From Apostichopus parvimensis (taxonomy: Eukaryota; Echinodermata; Holothuroidea; Aspidochirotida; Stichopodidae): DNA of 25,722 bases. Below the pieces are notes generated by a model, which saw only the letters and a program-made list of their open reading frames with translations, was not told where the DNA came from and did no database searches. Made by a program: the position numbers and the translations under genes. Shown here piece after piece: positions 8,885 to 17,953 of the stretch (the stretch's first letter is position 1; each line of letters opens with the position of its first letter). The stretch lies in assembly GCA_000934455.1 (NCBI GenBank), contig KN884889.1, forward strand, positions 76,149-101,870, in the 5' to 3' direction.

Positions 8885-9385
8885 AAGAACTTTTCTTGTA
8901 GAAGGGTTCCTGTTCAGTTGGAGGATCATCTAGGAAAATTCATCTAGGAAAATTCTGCGCAAAGAAATAAGTCAGATCTTGGCTGAGTTCCGCTTGATCA
9001 AATGACCGAGGAGTAGGACAGAAGTTGAGTCCTTTGGAGAGAAGCCTAAGGTCTGCACTGCTAAGAGTGGAAGAAGATAAGTTAACAACTGCAGTTGAGG
9101 ATGGTGGTTCAGTCTCAGGTGGAGTCTGTGGCCTTCTAAAACGGTTGCAAGCGGTACGTTTGTGTCTTTTCTGAAGGTAAATCATTTTTTTACTTCTTCT
9201 TTCTGTGAGTTCAATGTTCTGCTGAGACAAACACAAGTTAATTTTGTTAGTATACTGAGTCCATTCGACATCTGTGCAGCATGACTGTAATTCAAGCTTC
9301 AGCCTCAGGATATCATCGTTGAGGCTATCTAAGGACGATTGGCAGTGTTTGGTGAGGATGTTTATGAGACGGATGGAGGTGCTGT
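8885..9385 (-). pseudogene. Penelope-like ORF, N-terminal part, frame-broken
   Basis: From about 9385 the - strand reads IRLINILTKHCQSSLDSLND, LSQQNIELTERRSKKMIYLQ and the conserved LSSADLRLLSKGLNFCPTPR block. A TAA lies in frame just upstream of the first residues. A 14-bp tandem duplication ('catctaggaaaatt' at 8927-8940 and 8941-8954) shifts the frame between this part and the RT part, which is direct evidence of post-insertion decay. Confidence 0.8.
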
Positions 9386-9453
9386 GTTAGACTCAGTTCC
9401 ACTCTTTCTGGAGTCATGGAGGAAGTGTCCCTAGTGCTGGTATCTTACTATCT

Positions 9454-9502
9454 ATATAAATATAAACATATATATAGATAGATATGTATATCTATATATT
9501 GA
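9454..9502. repeat. AT-rich microsatellite-like tract
   Basis: This is a run of tatata/tagata words just outside the Penelope-like element ('acatatatatagatagatat'). Such tracts are frequent insertion neighbourhoods for these elements. Confidence 0.7.
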
Positions 9503-10045
9503 GAGTCAGTTGTGCTTTCTAAACACCATTAGGCTAATGAGTTAAAGAATGCTTCAGAGAGTTCTAACACAATATTTGGAGTAACTATAGAATACCCTGC
9601 ACATTTCTATGTGCTTCTTTTCTATAGAGTGCTAGTAATGATAGTGATATGATACAGAATTTACATATCAGCTCTTCAATCTTGAGTTAGATTCGTGGTT
9701 GGAGGGACACTGCAATCTTTTAAGATGTATGAGTTTACTTTAAATATCAATTTTACTACTTGCATAATGTAGCACAATCAACATTGGCATCTTCCCAAAC
9801 ACGATACAGCTAGTATTCTTGCTACCAATTCGTTTTATACTTAGGTCTACATGCAAGCTTGGGCTATTAAGTACTTAAATTATTTTAAGTCGGGGAGGGG
9901 GTGGTCTGAAAGGGGGATGGGAGGGGTGTGTTCACCCCATGCATTCTGGCCTGATACTGTATTCATTATCTCTGGAGGATTGGCTAAATAAGCATTAGGC
10001 CTAAATAGTACATATTTACATCAAGCACATTTAACCTACGATATG
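9503..10045. other. Spacer, no gene seen
   Basis: No convincing coding block on either strand. It includes a G-rich stretch at about 9890-9930. The sequence from 9980 onward starts to resemble the minisatellite that follows. Confidence 0.45.
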
Positions 10046-10165
10046 GGTAAATAAGCATCCTTTATTTAACCAATGATCAGGTAAATAAGAACCAATTCAT
10101 CGCTTTATTCAACCAATGATCAGGCAAGTAAGTATGGGAGCTATCATTATTGAACTGATAATTAG
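10046..10165. repeat. Diverged 35-43-bp tandem repeat
   Basis: Units start with 'gtaaataag' (10046, 10081) or a close variant (10124) and the first two end with 'aaccaatgatcag'. About three units are recognisable, with a weaker one before and after. Confidence 0.7.
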
Positions 10166-10387
10166 GTAAAAAGCAGGAGACCTATGATAAAACATGTGCA
10201 CTCCTGGATTCTCAACAATATGGAACAATAATAGTTTACACGAAGGCTTCATTTTGAGATGGGAAGACATTTTCTCCTCGGCGTTACAAGTTACATAATA
10301 GTTAATACATGTGTGTCTGGTACTTGGTAGTGGGAAGTCGTAACACTAGCACTAGCAGTGGGTTGGATGAAAAATAGCAATATATCG

Positions 10388-10450
10388 AAGTGATTATTCG
10401 CAGGGCAGCCCGGCGAATAGCGTACACAGAAACCTTATTCGCAGGGCTGT
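10388..10450. repeat. Two dispersed copies of the hairpin repeat
   Basis: 'ttattcgcagggcagcccgg' followed by 'cgaata' and, about 40 bases on, 'ttattcgcagggctg' match the unit of the array at 11.7-11.97 kb, 1.3 kb away. They carry the same palindromic core and are probably older copies. Confidence 0.7.
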
Positions 10451-10503
10451 GACGATTTTGAAAATAGGTTTATTATTGGCTTTCGATGACATCATATTTG
10501 ATG

Positions 10504-10602
10504 TGACGTCATTCATTTGACCTTTAACGGCGCGCAAACCCGAAGTTCTTTCATGTCTTTCAGTTTCAGGCTTTCAGAATCAGATTCACCGTCTTTGGCG
10601 GG
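10504..10602 (+). promoter_or_regulatory. Possible promoter: CRE and E2F-like sites
   Basis: A perfect palindromic cAMP-response element TGACGTCA lies at 10504-10511, a CG-rich 'cggcgcgc' near 10528 and an E2F-like TTTGGCGGG at 10594-10602. These stand out in AT-rich surroundings. A strong donor on + (GTAAGT at 10752) would suit a first non-coding exon from about 10610 to 10751. No TATA box or start-site evidence is visible and the downstream gene is not identified. Confidence 0.3.
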
Positions 10603-10751
10603 TTTTTTTTATGGAGAAAGTTCCTGCTACATATTAAATGTCATGAATTATTAGAAAAATATTGTTTTTGAACCGACTGATATAAGAAGAACTTTAATAC
10701 ATTTGCACATTAAATTTACGATTCAGCCCTAGGGGCCTAGGCCCTAAGTCT

Positions 10752-11694
10752 GTAAGTTCTAACGTAGGTAGCCTAGCCTAAAATACATGTCGTAAAATGG
10801 ACTGACCAACGGTTAGCCACTGCCTAGGCAGTGATTAAGAATATGAAAGGATGGAAAGTTGGCCCCAAATCATGAGTTTGAATCTTTTGCAAGTTTTCAG
10901 GTTTTTTCAAGAATTCTGCTCAACCAAGAACTATATTTATTGTATTGGAGACAGCAGAACAGCACCTACACCAATAAAAACTTGCCACAGGGTTCAAAAC
11001 CCTTCAACGCTGCTAAATTGCAAAATAAAAACAGCCAATTTCAGGGACATCAAATATCATATGTTAAGGGTCCCAGATTTATGAGATGCAATAAGGGCTT
11101 CTGAAAAGTCAATTTTGGGGTCCTCAATTATGCCAATGTTTATGGCCACATAACGTCAAATATAGGTTCTACTTAAGCCATATTTGAGGGGCTTGAAAGG
11201 CCGGTTTTGCTATTTAGTCAGTTTAGGGGCCTTGAAAAAGCCAACCTTTTGGGCCCAAATAGTCTTAGCCACTTCATAAGCTAATTTTTTGAACCCCAGC
11301 AGTTCAAATTTAAAAGCTTATTTTAAGGGAGCTTATCTTGGGATTCCCCAAAAGCTGACATTGCCTGAAAGCCAATATGGTCAAGGGTGTGACACTCTCC
11401 CCCCACCCCCCGGGCCCAAACCTTACATGCAAATGAGAAGTCACTCTGCAAAAACAAAGGTGAAAATGAGGGATGACATATTTTTATGTTGGCGGTACTA
11501 ATGCTAGACTAGTTCAATATTAAGGCCCTAGGCTCCCAAAACCAATCCTAGCAGCATTAAGATAGGACTCTCAAAGGCCAATAAATTCCCCAAAATATAG
11601 CTAGCTCCCAATTAAGACTCTCCAAAAGCCAGCTGGTGCCCAAAAAGCAAACTCAGATAGCCCAAAAAGTTACTGAGCCCGTTAACCCAGTCTA
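10752..11694. other. No supported gene; repeat-like sequence
   Basis: The stretch 11090-11700 is full of short recurring words ('ggggccttgaaa', 'ccaaaag', 'aaagcca') as though an old simple array had decayed. Open frames here are short and lack coding character. Confidence 0.4.
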
Positions 11695-11973
11695 AGGCTG
11701 TCCTGTGAGTAAGGTGTATGTGTCTGGCTATTCGCATGGCTGCCCTGTGAATAAGGTGTATACATGTGTCCGGCTGTTCGCAGGGCTGCCCTGTGAATAA
11801 GGTGTATGTGTCTGGCTATTCGCAGGGCAGCCCTGCAAATTAAGATGCTTGTGTCCGGCTATTCGCAGGGCTGCCCTGTGAATAAGGTGTATGTGTCTGG
11901 CTATTCGCAGGGCAGCCCTGCAAATAAGGTGTCTGTGTCCGGCTATTCGCAGGGCTGCCCTGCGAATAAGCCC
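11695..11973. repeat. 42-46-bp tandem array with a palindromic core
   Basis: 'ggctattcg' or a one-base variant occurs at 11726, 11772, 11814, 11857, 11899 and 11941, giving periods of 46, 42, 43, 42 and 42. Each unit contains a near-perfect inverted repeat of the type TATTCGCAGGGC / GCCCTGYRAATA joined by T or A, so every unit can form a hairpin of about 12 base pairs. The spacer between hairpins is a 'ggtgtatgtgtc'-like block. Open frames across it on both strands are by-products of the period. Confidence 0.9.
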
Positions 11974-12297
11974 CACCATAATAATATATTGTAATTTGTA
12001 CCTAGCTTTTAAGTTAGTCTAGGCCTATTACGCGAAACGAATAGTTGTGGCCTGATTTGTATAATATAAAATCTTCGAAACGAATTGGAAGTCAAAACTG
12101 ACAAAGTTACCGTCAAAAAACAAAAACAGAGGCACGTCATACAGTGGTTTTGTATCTTCACGTCCTTGTTCATCAGCTTAAATTTGGTTGTAACTTGAAA
12201 CAAATTCTGATCATAGGAGATAAACAGCACTGTGTGAATGTGATGAAATCTCGCACCGAATGCGCTCAATAATAGATGCATGTATCCTTTCGTTGAT
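11974..12297. other. Spacer, no supported gene
   Basis: A - strand frame crosses this stretch but has low-complexity, Phe/Cys-rich character and no splice or start support. Confidence 0.35.
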
Positions 12298-12588
12298 ATG
12301 GAACGCAAACAGAGACATTACAAACAACAGTCGGCTAAAAACAAAATCGCAGACGATATTGTCGTGTCGTGTAAATGCGCCTTAACACTACACACAATGT
12401 TCTTGCTGTTGATACCAACAGGCTCACAACTTCAGAGCGTTGGTCTGAGATTATATGGTAAATACGCTAAAGGAACGATTGTTGAATTCAATGCGTCTCT
12501 CAATGTAAAGTTTATAGGATCTTCAAGAAGGAATGACCATTTCCAACTTGCAGAATTCCCACAGCTAACGGCTAAAATCAAAACATAG
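12298..12588 (+). CDS. Small ORF of unknown function, 96 residues
   Basis: ATG at 12298 (GATATGG context) opens 96 codons to TAG at 12586-12588. The N-terminus is basic (MERKQRHYKQQSAKNK), then comes a short hydrophobic stretch LTLHTMFLLLIPTG, then a mixed segment containing SVGLRLYGKYAKGTIVEFNA. I recognise no family. In favour: several codons ending in C or G, and an intact frame. Against: no splice signal, no homologue I can name, and frames of this length are expected by chance at this AT content. It could be an unspliced gene, a relic or noise. Confidence 0.22.
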   Translation: MERKQRHYKQQSAKNKIADDIVVSCKCALTLHTMFLLLIPTGSQLQSVGLRLYGKYAKGTIVEFNASLNVKFIGSSRRNDHFQLAEFPQLTAKIKT

Positions 12589-12899
12589 ATTACAGTGAAA
12601 GAATGTGTACGTTATGTAACAAGGGAACGAGTATCACTTTTTATTCAATTATTTGACTGTTCCTTTTTCTCGAGTGAAAGTATTAATCTCCTAAAACTAA
12701 TTGCTATATATATACCATAATACTCTTAAGATTGATCATGCAATGATGGCGTCGAATCGTCAGCCCAAGCATAAAATGTGAACGTTAATCTTGTGTTTAT
12801 AAACTCCAACATATATTCAAGAAGTTCATATCAAAGCCCATGGGTGTAGTGATTCCTGACCACATGTTATATACCACATACAACATTATAATTCACTCA
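12589..12899. other. Spacer, no gene seen
   Basis: AT-rich, with no open frame of note on either strand and no repeat structure that I can see. Confidence 0.45.
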
Positions 12900-13620
12900 G
12901 TGCACAATAGTTTTAAGTGCCGACCGTTTCTGTAAGGTCCTGCAATTCTTTGGTCCCAAATATCAACTATTCAGTTTATTCATGCTTGACTTTAGACGTT
13001 CGTGTGTTTCCAAGTTTTTTTTTTACCTCAAATGAAAGTCGGAACTTCACAGAAAAGAATAATATTATTGTACTCCCTAAGGTGGATCTAAATACCAAGT
13101 CTCAACTTAAATTCAAGCTTTACATTTTAAGTAATCGGGTTTACAATGTTAATGGACTTTAACCTCTGTTGCACTCTTATTGACACCAGACGTCCACTAA
13201 GAATAATAGAGCTGCCTTATTATGGTCAACCCCCCCCCCCCCGTGGAGCTACACACCATGTAGGAAGTTCATCCAAGTTCTTGTGCTTACAAGGTGTTCA
13301 GACTTTGACCTCTGTTGACCTCAAATGACATTTTGACCATCAATTTCTTGTCTTGAACTCCCTATAAGGTGTGAGTCCACACACGATACGTATGAAGTAC
13401 ATATAATAAGCTTCACTTTTGCAGCCTTATCATTTGTAAGTTTTCACACTTTTCCAGACTTTGACCTCTGTTGCCCTCAAGTGACCTTTGACTTGCACCA
13501 ATTTCAATATGTTTCTTGTACTCAATAAGGCGGTTACAAATACCAATTGTGAAACTAAACCCGTGTGTACTTTCTGAGTTCGCGCCGAGTTTACAAGCCA
13601 CTAGGTGCCACACGTACACA
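12900..13620. repeat. Diverged ~150-bp tandem repeat with TGACCT words
   Basis: The motif 'gacttt(g/a)acctctgttg' or its eroded form starts at about 12988, 13155, 13301 and 13457, giving steps of 167, 146 and 156. Around it the copies share 'gttcatccaag', 'ctccctaaggtg' or 'ctcaataagg', and 'ataccaa(g/t)t' blocks. Repeats built from this unit are familiar in marine invertebrate genomes. The 13301 copy holds TGACCT twice with a 4-base gap (13306-13311 and 13316-13321). ORFs within are repeat artefacts. Confidence 0.75.
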
Positions 13621-14060
13621 CATGGATACGCAAATATACGCCATCACCATCGCAAATATTCCCTTTGCCTTCGACAAACTGAAAATCAAGCAGAAAGTCA
13701 ATTGACTTACTGACTTTTTGTCAAATTATATAAACTATAATATACCGGTGTGTAATAAACGTGAGTAAAGATAAAATATGTGAGAGAATTCAATAATGAA
13801 AGTTAGTACATATTTTATTGAACTATATGAACACGAGCAAGTGAACAACTAATAAGGAAAGTAATTTAATATAAGAACAAATAACCGGCCATATGCATGT
13901 ATCACTCGAGATTAATCATTTCTAGGAACTGTAGGACACAACCACAGACGCATAAGCTTGAACAAAGGCTGAAAGTCATTATATGTTTATACAAAAACAT
14001 TCAAAAGTATCATTACACACGAAACACACACAGAGGCGTATATATCATGTTTCCTCTCAG
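13621..14060. other. AT-rich spacer, no supported gene
   Basis: No feature beyond short frames. It ends at a good + strand acceptor (tcatgtttcctctcag, to 14060). Confidence 0.4.
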
Positions 14061-14240
14061 AATTGTATTTCTGTTCTGTACAATCGCTTCAAGAGAACAG
14101 GTAATATCATTCTGCAAGCGCTGCAGCTGAAGTTTAACGTCCAGGATCCTCACCATGGCTTGGAATACATTCCAGAGAACTGTAATTCCTCTTTCTGGCA
14201 TGTGTTTTTGTGCTTTAAAGTTGCTACGAGTGAACAATAG
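14061..14240 (+). CDS. Candidate exon of an unrecognised gene (strand ambiguous)
   Basis: A strong acceptor at 14060 leads into 59 codons in phase 0 ending in TAG at 14238-14240. The reading is NCISVLYNRFKRT, then GNIILQALQLKFNVQD and PHHGLEYIPENC to VATSEQ. An internal donor-like site (AACAG|GTAATA at 14100/14101) could shorten it to 40 bases. The opposite strand is also open here and reads RGITVLWNVFQAMVRILDVK followed by LQLQRLQNDI, an amphipathic helix-like stretch with coding-like codons but no clear acceptor. I cannot tell which strand, if either, is translated. Confidence 0.25.
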   Translation, partial: NCISVLYNRFKRTGNIILQALQLKFNVQDPHHGLEYIPENCNSSFWHVFLCFKVATSEQ

Positions 14241-15558
14241 GGATCAATAAATGCTTAAGCTGCAAGGGCATCGACCTTGTATAATCCCTCCCGGAACTAT
14301 CGCTTTAAAATACATTCTATAGAGAAATTGAATTAATCTAGCTCTCTCATTATGTACTTGTGCTTAGAACGCGGTACGAGACAATATGTCAAAACGTTGT
14401 AGCTTCCAGGGGCTTTGCCCCTTTAACTACATTAGTGCTCTCATTTGCATTTTATTTTGTTCTAAAAATGCGTTCTGGGTCTTCTCCTAATATATACTCC
14501 AAGCCAATAAGAGTGTGTAGGCCAGAAGACGGTCTTGGTCTCATGTGCCCTCCCCGTATCCCTACACCATTGGTAATGAACTGAAAATGTTAACATTGAA
14601 GGAGGAACGGGATAATATTGTAAGACTTCTGTAAGCAAATGCAAAGGAGTGAACAGGTATAAGCCAGTTTGTTGAATTCAATATGCAACATTTCTTGAAA
14701 TCTTCAATTAATCCTATAGCGTGTATATCCATATAAAACTGACCTGTATTGAGAGTGAGGGATATACAATCCATTGGTAACTATACTCATGCAGGGATCA
14801 GCTGCTTCATGGCTCACGTAGCCTAGAAATCCTGTTCAGTCGCTTTCCAATGAATGATTTAGAATCGTCGGAACGTAACCGTGACGAACCGCCTTCCTGT
14901 AGCTTTGGAGTATCATATATATAATAGGCCTACGTTTGATTACATGGAAGAAAAAAAAAACAAGTTTTCAAATAGAAACCAAACTACGTGTAGAATAGCT
15001 CTCCTGAGTATAGCATACGTTAGTTTACTTTTATTGATTATTGAGAAACATGATAAGTAATATTTAAAACAAGTTTCGGGCTTCGCAGGCAAAGGAAGGC
15101 TGCGGAAACGAACTACGACAAAACCACTGATAATTTGTTTTGGCGCATCACCAAGTTAATGCTCCACCCAATTGAACATAATTTGAGTTGCTGATATTTC
15201 GAAAAGTCGGAAATTGCTGAATCGAATTATCTTAAATGTAGTGTTGAAACGGAGCTGGATGCAATGTACAGGGCATTTACAGTGACAAGGGACAGTTGGT
15301 GGAACAAAATGCCCAAATGATCTGTTTCAGAATTAGCGGCAAATATAGTCTAGCTCATGCACGCTCTTCTGCTGTTTCTACTTGATTCACTTTGATAATT
15401 TATTAACCTGTTGGATTGTTTACATTTCCGATTAATCAATCTTACACATATGCCGTGCACCTGCAAATTGAGAGGAATGGTAAGTGTGGTAGTTAGTACG
15501 TGTAGGCAATTCTGACTTGTCACAAACATGAAGGAAAACTCCACCCAAAGTTAAGCAT
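14241..15558. other. No supported gene
   Basis: Scattered short frames only. A donor-like site (GAATG|GTAAGT) lies near 15480 on +, but the sequence before it has no convincing coding block. A small palindrome 'aggggctttgcccct' lies near 14408. Confidence 0.4.
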
Positions 15559-15995
15559 TCAGTAACGTGAACTATCTAAAATAAATGGGTTCAGTGCATG
15601 GGAAAGAGAGAACAATTTAGCGAGACTTGATGAATTAGATTTTCCATTTCCAGTACAGTTATACACATTGATAAAGAAAAAAACGACCCTAAGGCTTCGA
15701 ACAACTGTTTCAGCAAAAGCCGGTTCTCGCTCGTATTTTTCAACTGGATCGAATGTCCAAAATCCATTGAACATCATTAACTCCTCGGTTTCACAAAATT
15801 CACTATCCTCAACTTTGTAGGTTAAACAATATTGAAGAGAAAAGCTATATTTTTGTGTGTGAACTTCAAGTAAGTTTTCTTTTATGCCCTCAAAGATGCC
15901 CGATATACCGCTTCCAGAAATGTCCCACGTAGAAACTAAACCTCCACCAAATGTCAATCCACAAAATTGTAAATACGAGCGAGAACTGGATCTAG
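15559..15995 (-). CDS. Candidate exon of an unrecognised, possibly extracellular protein
   Basis: On the - strand 'gaacaattgtttcag' ends at 15996 and opens an exon in phase 1 with 144 sense codons. The start is RSSSRSYLQFCGLTFGGG; the middle reads VSTWDISGSGISGIFEG and KYSFSLQYCLTYKVED; the end is Ser/Asn-rich and stops at 15559. An open run of this length is unusual at this AT content. Alternating hydrophobics with spaced cysteines would suit an extracellular beta-sandwich, but this is inference and I recognise no family. An internal donor could make it shorter. The + strand also carries splice-like signals over the same bases (15821-15869), so the strand is not certain. Confidence 0.35.
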
Positions 15996-16012
15996 CTGAA
16001 ACAATTGTTCAG
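15699..16012. repeat. Inverted repeat with ~41-bp arms and ~230-bp loop
   Basis: The arms lie at 15699-15739 and 15972-16012. Read outward, both contain 'aaatacgagcgagaac' and 'gctgaaaca(a/g)ttgttc'. Similarity is about 80-85 percent. Each arm, read inward, ends a 'gtttcag' acceptor followed by an exon-like start coding SRSY. Confidence 0.8.
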
Positions 16013-16400
16013 ACTTGTTATAATACTGCAGAGAAGAACATATATAACTCTATGAACAATTCCTTACCAAACAATTCAAACCGGTTACCATCGCTTCGCA
16101 GTGATGCGTAAATACTCAATACGGTAAGTTAACGAACCACGATATACCAGGCTATATAACAAAAACAATACCTTTTAAAAGCATACATTATCTATAATCA
16201 AAATGCCATTGACTGATAAACAGCGTCTGGCCATTTTTGGAACCGTAGTATTCAACTTTCGCTAAGCAAAGTATGAAAATGAGAAAATAAATCAATCTTT
16301 ATCCCATAATTACCCTGACCCCAAATTGAACCCGGACTCCGGGGCTGTAGCCTTTCTGACCTGGCCCTCTCGTAAGGCCTGCGTCAGGCAATTATTCCTT

Positions 16401-16661
16401 TCAAATATTAAGAACTGATATTAACACTAATAATATAACAAGTGAAGAACTGTTAAAGGTCACACTCGTTGAATGATTCTTTCCAAAATCATACGTCAAT
16501 AATTGAGCATTGTCATCACTCCATCGATCTTTGAGGTTCGTACTGTCGGTAGCCTGTTCAAGGACTCCATTAGGCAGGTACATCTCTGTAATATTAAGCC
16601 AAAAAATAACTAAGACAATCAATTTATACCGTGGGAAACATACATTAAATAAACGATACAT
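16401..16661 (-). CDS. Candidate exon with a hydrophobic leader, unrecognised
   Basis: On the - strand ATG at 16661 is followed by a basic then hydrophobic stretch (RYKLIVLVIFWLNIT), which looks like a signal peptide or anchor, then EMYLPNGVLEQATDSTNLKD, RWSDDNAQLL and a Ser/Thr-rich tail with a second hydrophobic run (LVILLVLISVL) before the stop. Alternatively 'cttaatattacag' (ending at 16586) is an acceptor and the exon is 16401-16585 in phase 1. No clean donor is visible; GAC|GTATGA is the best. It could precede the 15559-15995 block in the same - strand gene, but phases were not resolved. Confidence 0.25.
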   Translation of the reverse strand: MYRLFNVCFPRYKLIVLVIFWLNITEMYLPNGVLEQATDSTNLKDRWSDDNAQLLTYDFGKNHSTSVTFNSSSLVILLVLISVLNI

Positions 16662-16701
16662 GCTAATCCAAGGGGTAGGGTTCTTGGTGTTCGGACGACC
16701 C

Positions 16702-17408
16702 TTACCTCCACCCCCCCCCCCCTCCCTCTACAAAATAAGAATGAAATATAAGACAAAAATCACCAACACCATTTTCGTGTTAAAATATTCCATCGCTCAA
16801 AAATGTATTCACTTTTGGTTTAATTCTTCCACTCTTTGTTTAGCAAATTATAAGCTCTGGGTTATATACTATATACATAATAAGCCTATTTTGGTTACTA
16901 GCTTTCCAGCTGAATTCTGCTGTCAACTTGACGGCCGGCTGCACGGGTTCATATTCCATTAGTTACAGCGAACATTGCTAATACATTGAAGCTCAAAATT
17001 TGTAACAAAGTAATGCAGTCTACCATATGATATATTATAGTCCAACTGCTGTTCAAATCATACAGTGATATTGATATGTATATAAATGCGTCATTAAAAT
17101 TGTTGTAGATGTTAAAGATCAAAAATGCAATCCATACAAAAATATAAATAACGTAAACAAAGTAAGGAATTCAGAAGTAAGCTGCAAAGTTCACAAAACT
17201 GAGCTTGAGCACACGACCACTTAGATAGTAGGCCTAGGCGTCAATGCTTATCCGACCAAAGCTCTCTAAAATACACACAGTTAAAGAAACTTTTTGAACC
17301 CTTTCAAAATTTCTTTGACATTTTGGAATATTTGTTTCCATGGTTTATATAAGTATATGAAAAATGGAAAAAAGACTGGGAAATTTAAGACAAAAGAAAA
17401 GAGCCAAG
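16702..17408. other. No supported gene; C-run and AT-rich DNA
   Basis: A 13-base C run lies at about 16711-16723. A + strand open frame crosses 16510-16962 but includes the C run and lacks coding character. Confidence 0.4.
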
Positions 17409-17490
17409 AAATTTATGGCTAGAACGGGATTCGAACCCTATGACCTCTGGGCCTGTACCGCAGAGGTCACTGGTTCGAACCCCATATAGC
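17409..17490. repeat. tRNA-derived near-palindrome, interrupted by a hAT element
   Basis: Both strands carry a tRNA T-arm/acceptor half. On + it is GGTTCGAACCCCATATAGCC (17472-17491 region) and on - it is GGGTTCGAATCCCG followed by TTCTAGCC. The halves face each other around 'gggcctgtaccg', with 'tgacctctg' and 'cagaggtca' pairing. The arms continue to 'aattta' on the left and 'taaatt' on the right once the 463-bp insertion is removed (right remnant 17954-17969). No A-box is present, so it is not a functional tRNA gene. Confidence 0.75.
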
Positions 17491-17953
17491 CAGTGGCGGA
17501 GCTAGGGGTATTGGTCAGAGGGGGCGAGAATGGTCTGTAAGGGCGCTTTGACACTATCTAAGCGGAGCGCCACCACGGGTTGGCGCGGGTTGGTCGCTGG
17601 AAATGACCCTTTCCGGGCCTTGCTAAATTGCAGATAAACGAAGAATAAATAGCTGTCATCGCCATTTGTGACAACTCATAAGTTTATATGGGTGTTGAAA
17701 GTACATGCGCTTGGAAATAGTTTCGTTCAACGGAAGTGCCGATAAATTAAAGACCGCCGTTAGAGCATTTTGTGAGAAAATTTCACCAACAAAATGTGAC
17801 AAATGTCAATAGGTAGATGAGAGCGCAATAAAAAAAAGTCAATAATCGCGAATAAGTAAAAAGTGGTAAAAAGCTGAAAAGGACGCCAGCAGTACATTTG
17901 AGTCCGTCAGGGGGGCATTCGCCCCCCCTGACTATATGGACGCTCCGCCACTG
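17491..17953. mobile_element. Non-autonomous hAT-type element with perfect 8-bp target duplication
   Basis: The ends are CAGTGGCGGAGC and GCTCCGCCACTG, a perfect 12-bp terminal inverted repeat. Both sides are flanked by 'catatagc' (17483-17490 and 17954-17961). An 8-bp duplication with CAGNG-type ends indicates the hAT superfamily. No transposase is encoded. Near the right end lies a strong hairpin (17906-17932, GTCAGGGGGGC / GCCCCCCCTGAC). The element sits in the right arm of the tRNA-derived palindrome. Confidence 0.9.

Larger units (their letters stand above)
8058..9453 (-). mobile_element. Decayed Penelope-like retroelement (internally deleted)
   Basis: On the - strand this 1.4-kb element encodes typical Penelope-like motifs: SSTLSSADLRLLSKGLNFCP, then IIIKSADKGSPVVIQDR, then QISKKA, FYLLPKIHKPGNPGRPIISG and the reverse-transcriptase motif A FDVTSLYTNIPHAEG. 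Just after motif A the sequence jumps to the 3' end of the element, so the YxDD catalytic motif, the thumb and the GIY-YIG endonuclease are all missing. The two ends share 'tcttactatct' (8058-8068 and 9443-9453), probably relics of the pseudo-LTRs these elements carry. Intact members are around 3 kb or more. The copy is dead and lies upstream of the LYR gene in the same orientation. Confidence 0.88.

Noticed and set aside
11695-11973. CRISPR-like palindromic repeats with spacers
   Set aside because: The spacers are also repeated (ggtgtatgtgtc-like) and the context is an animal genome.
16318-16390. tRNA-like sequence on the - strand (cgggttcaattt)
   Set aside because: Only a loose B-box resemblance; the upstream half does not form a tRNA head.
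16510-16962. 150-codon + strand frame
   Set aside because: It spans a C run, has proline homopolymer and no coding character or splice support.
17415-17491. Functional tRNA gene
   Set aside because: T-arm halves are present on both strands but there is no A-box, no D-arm and no consistent cloverleaf.
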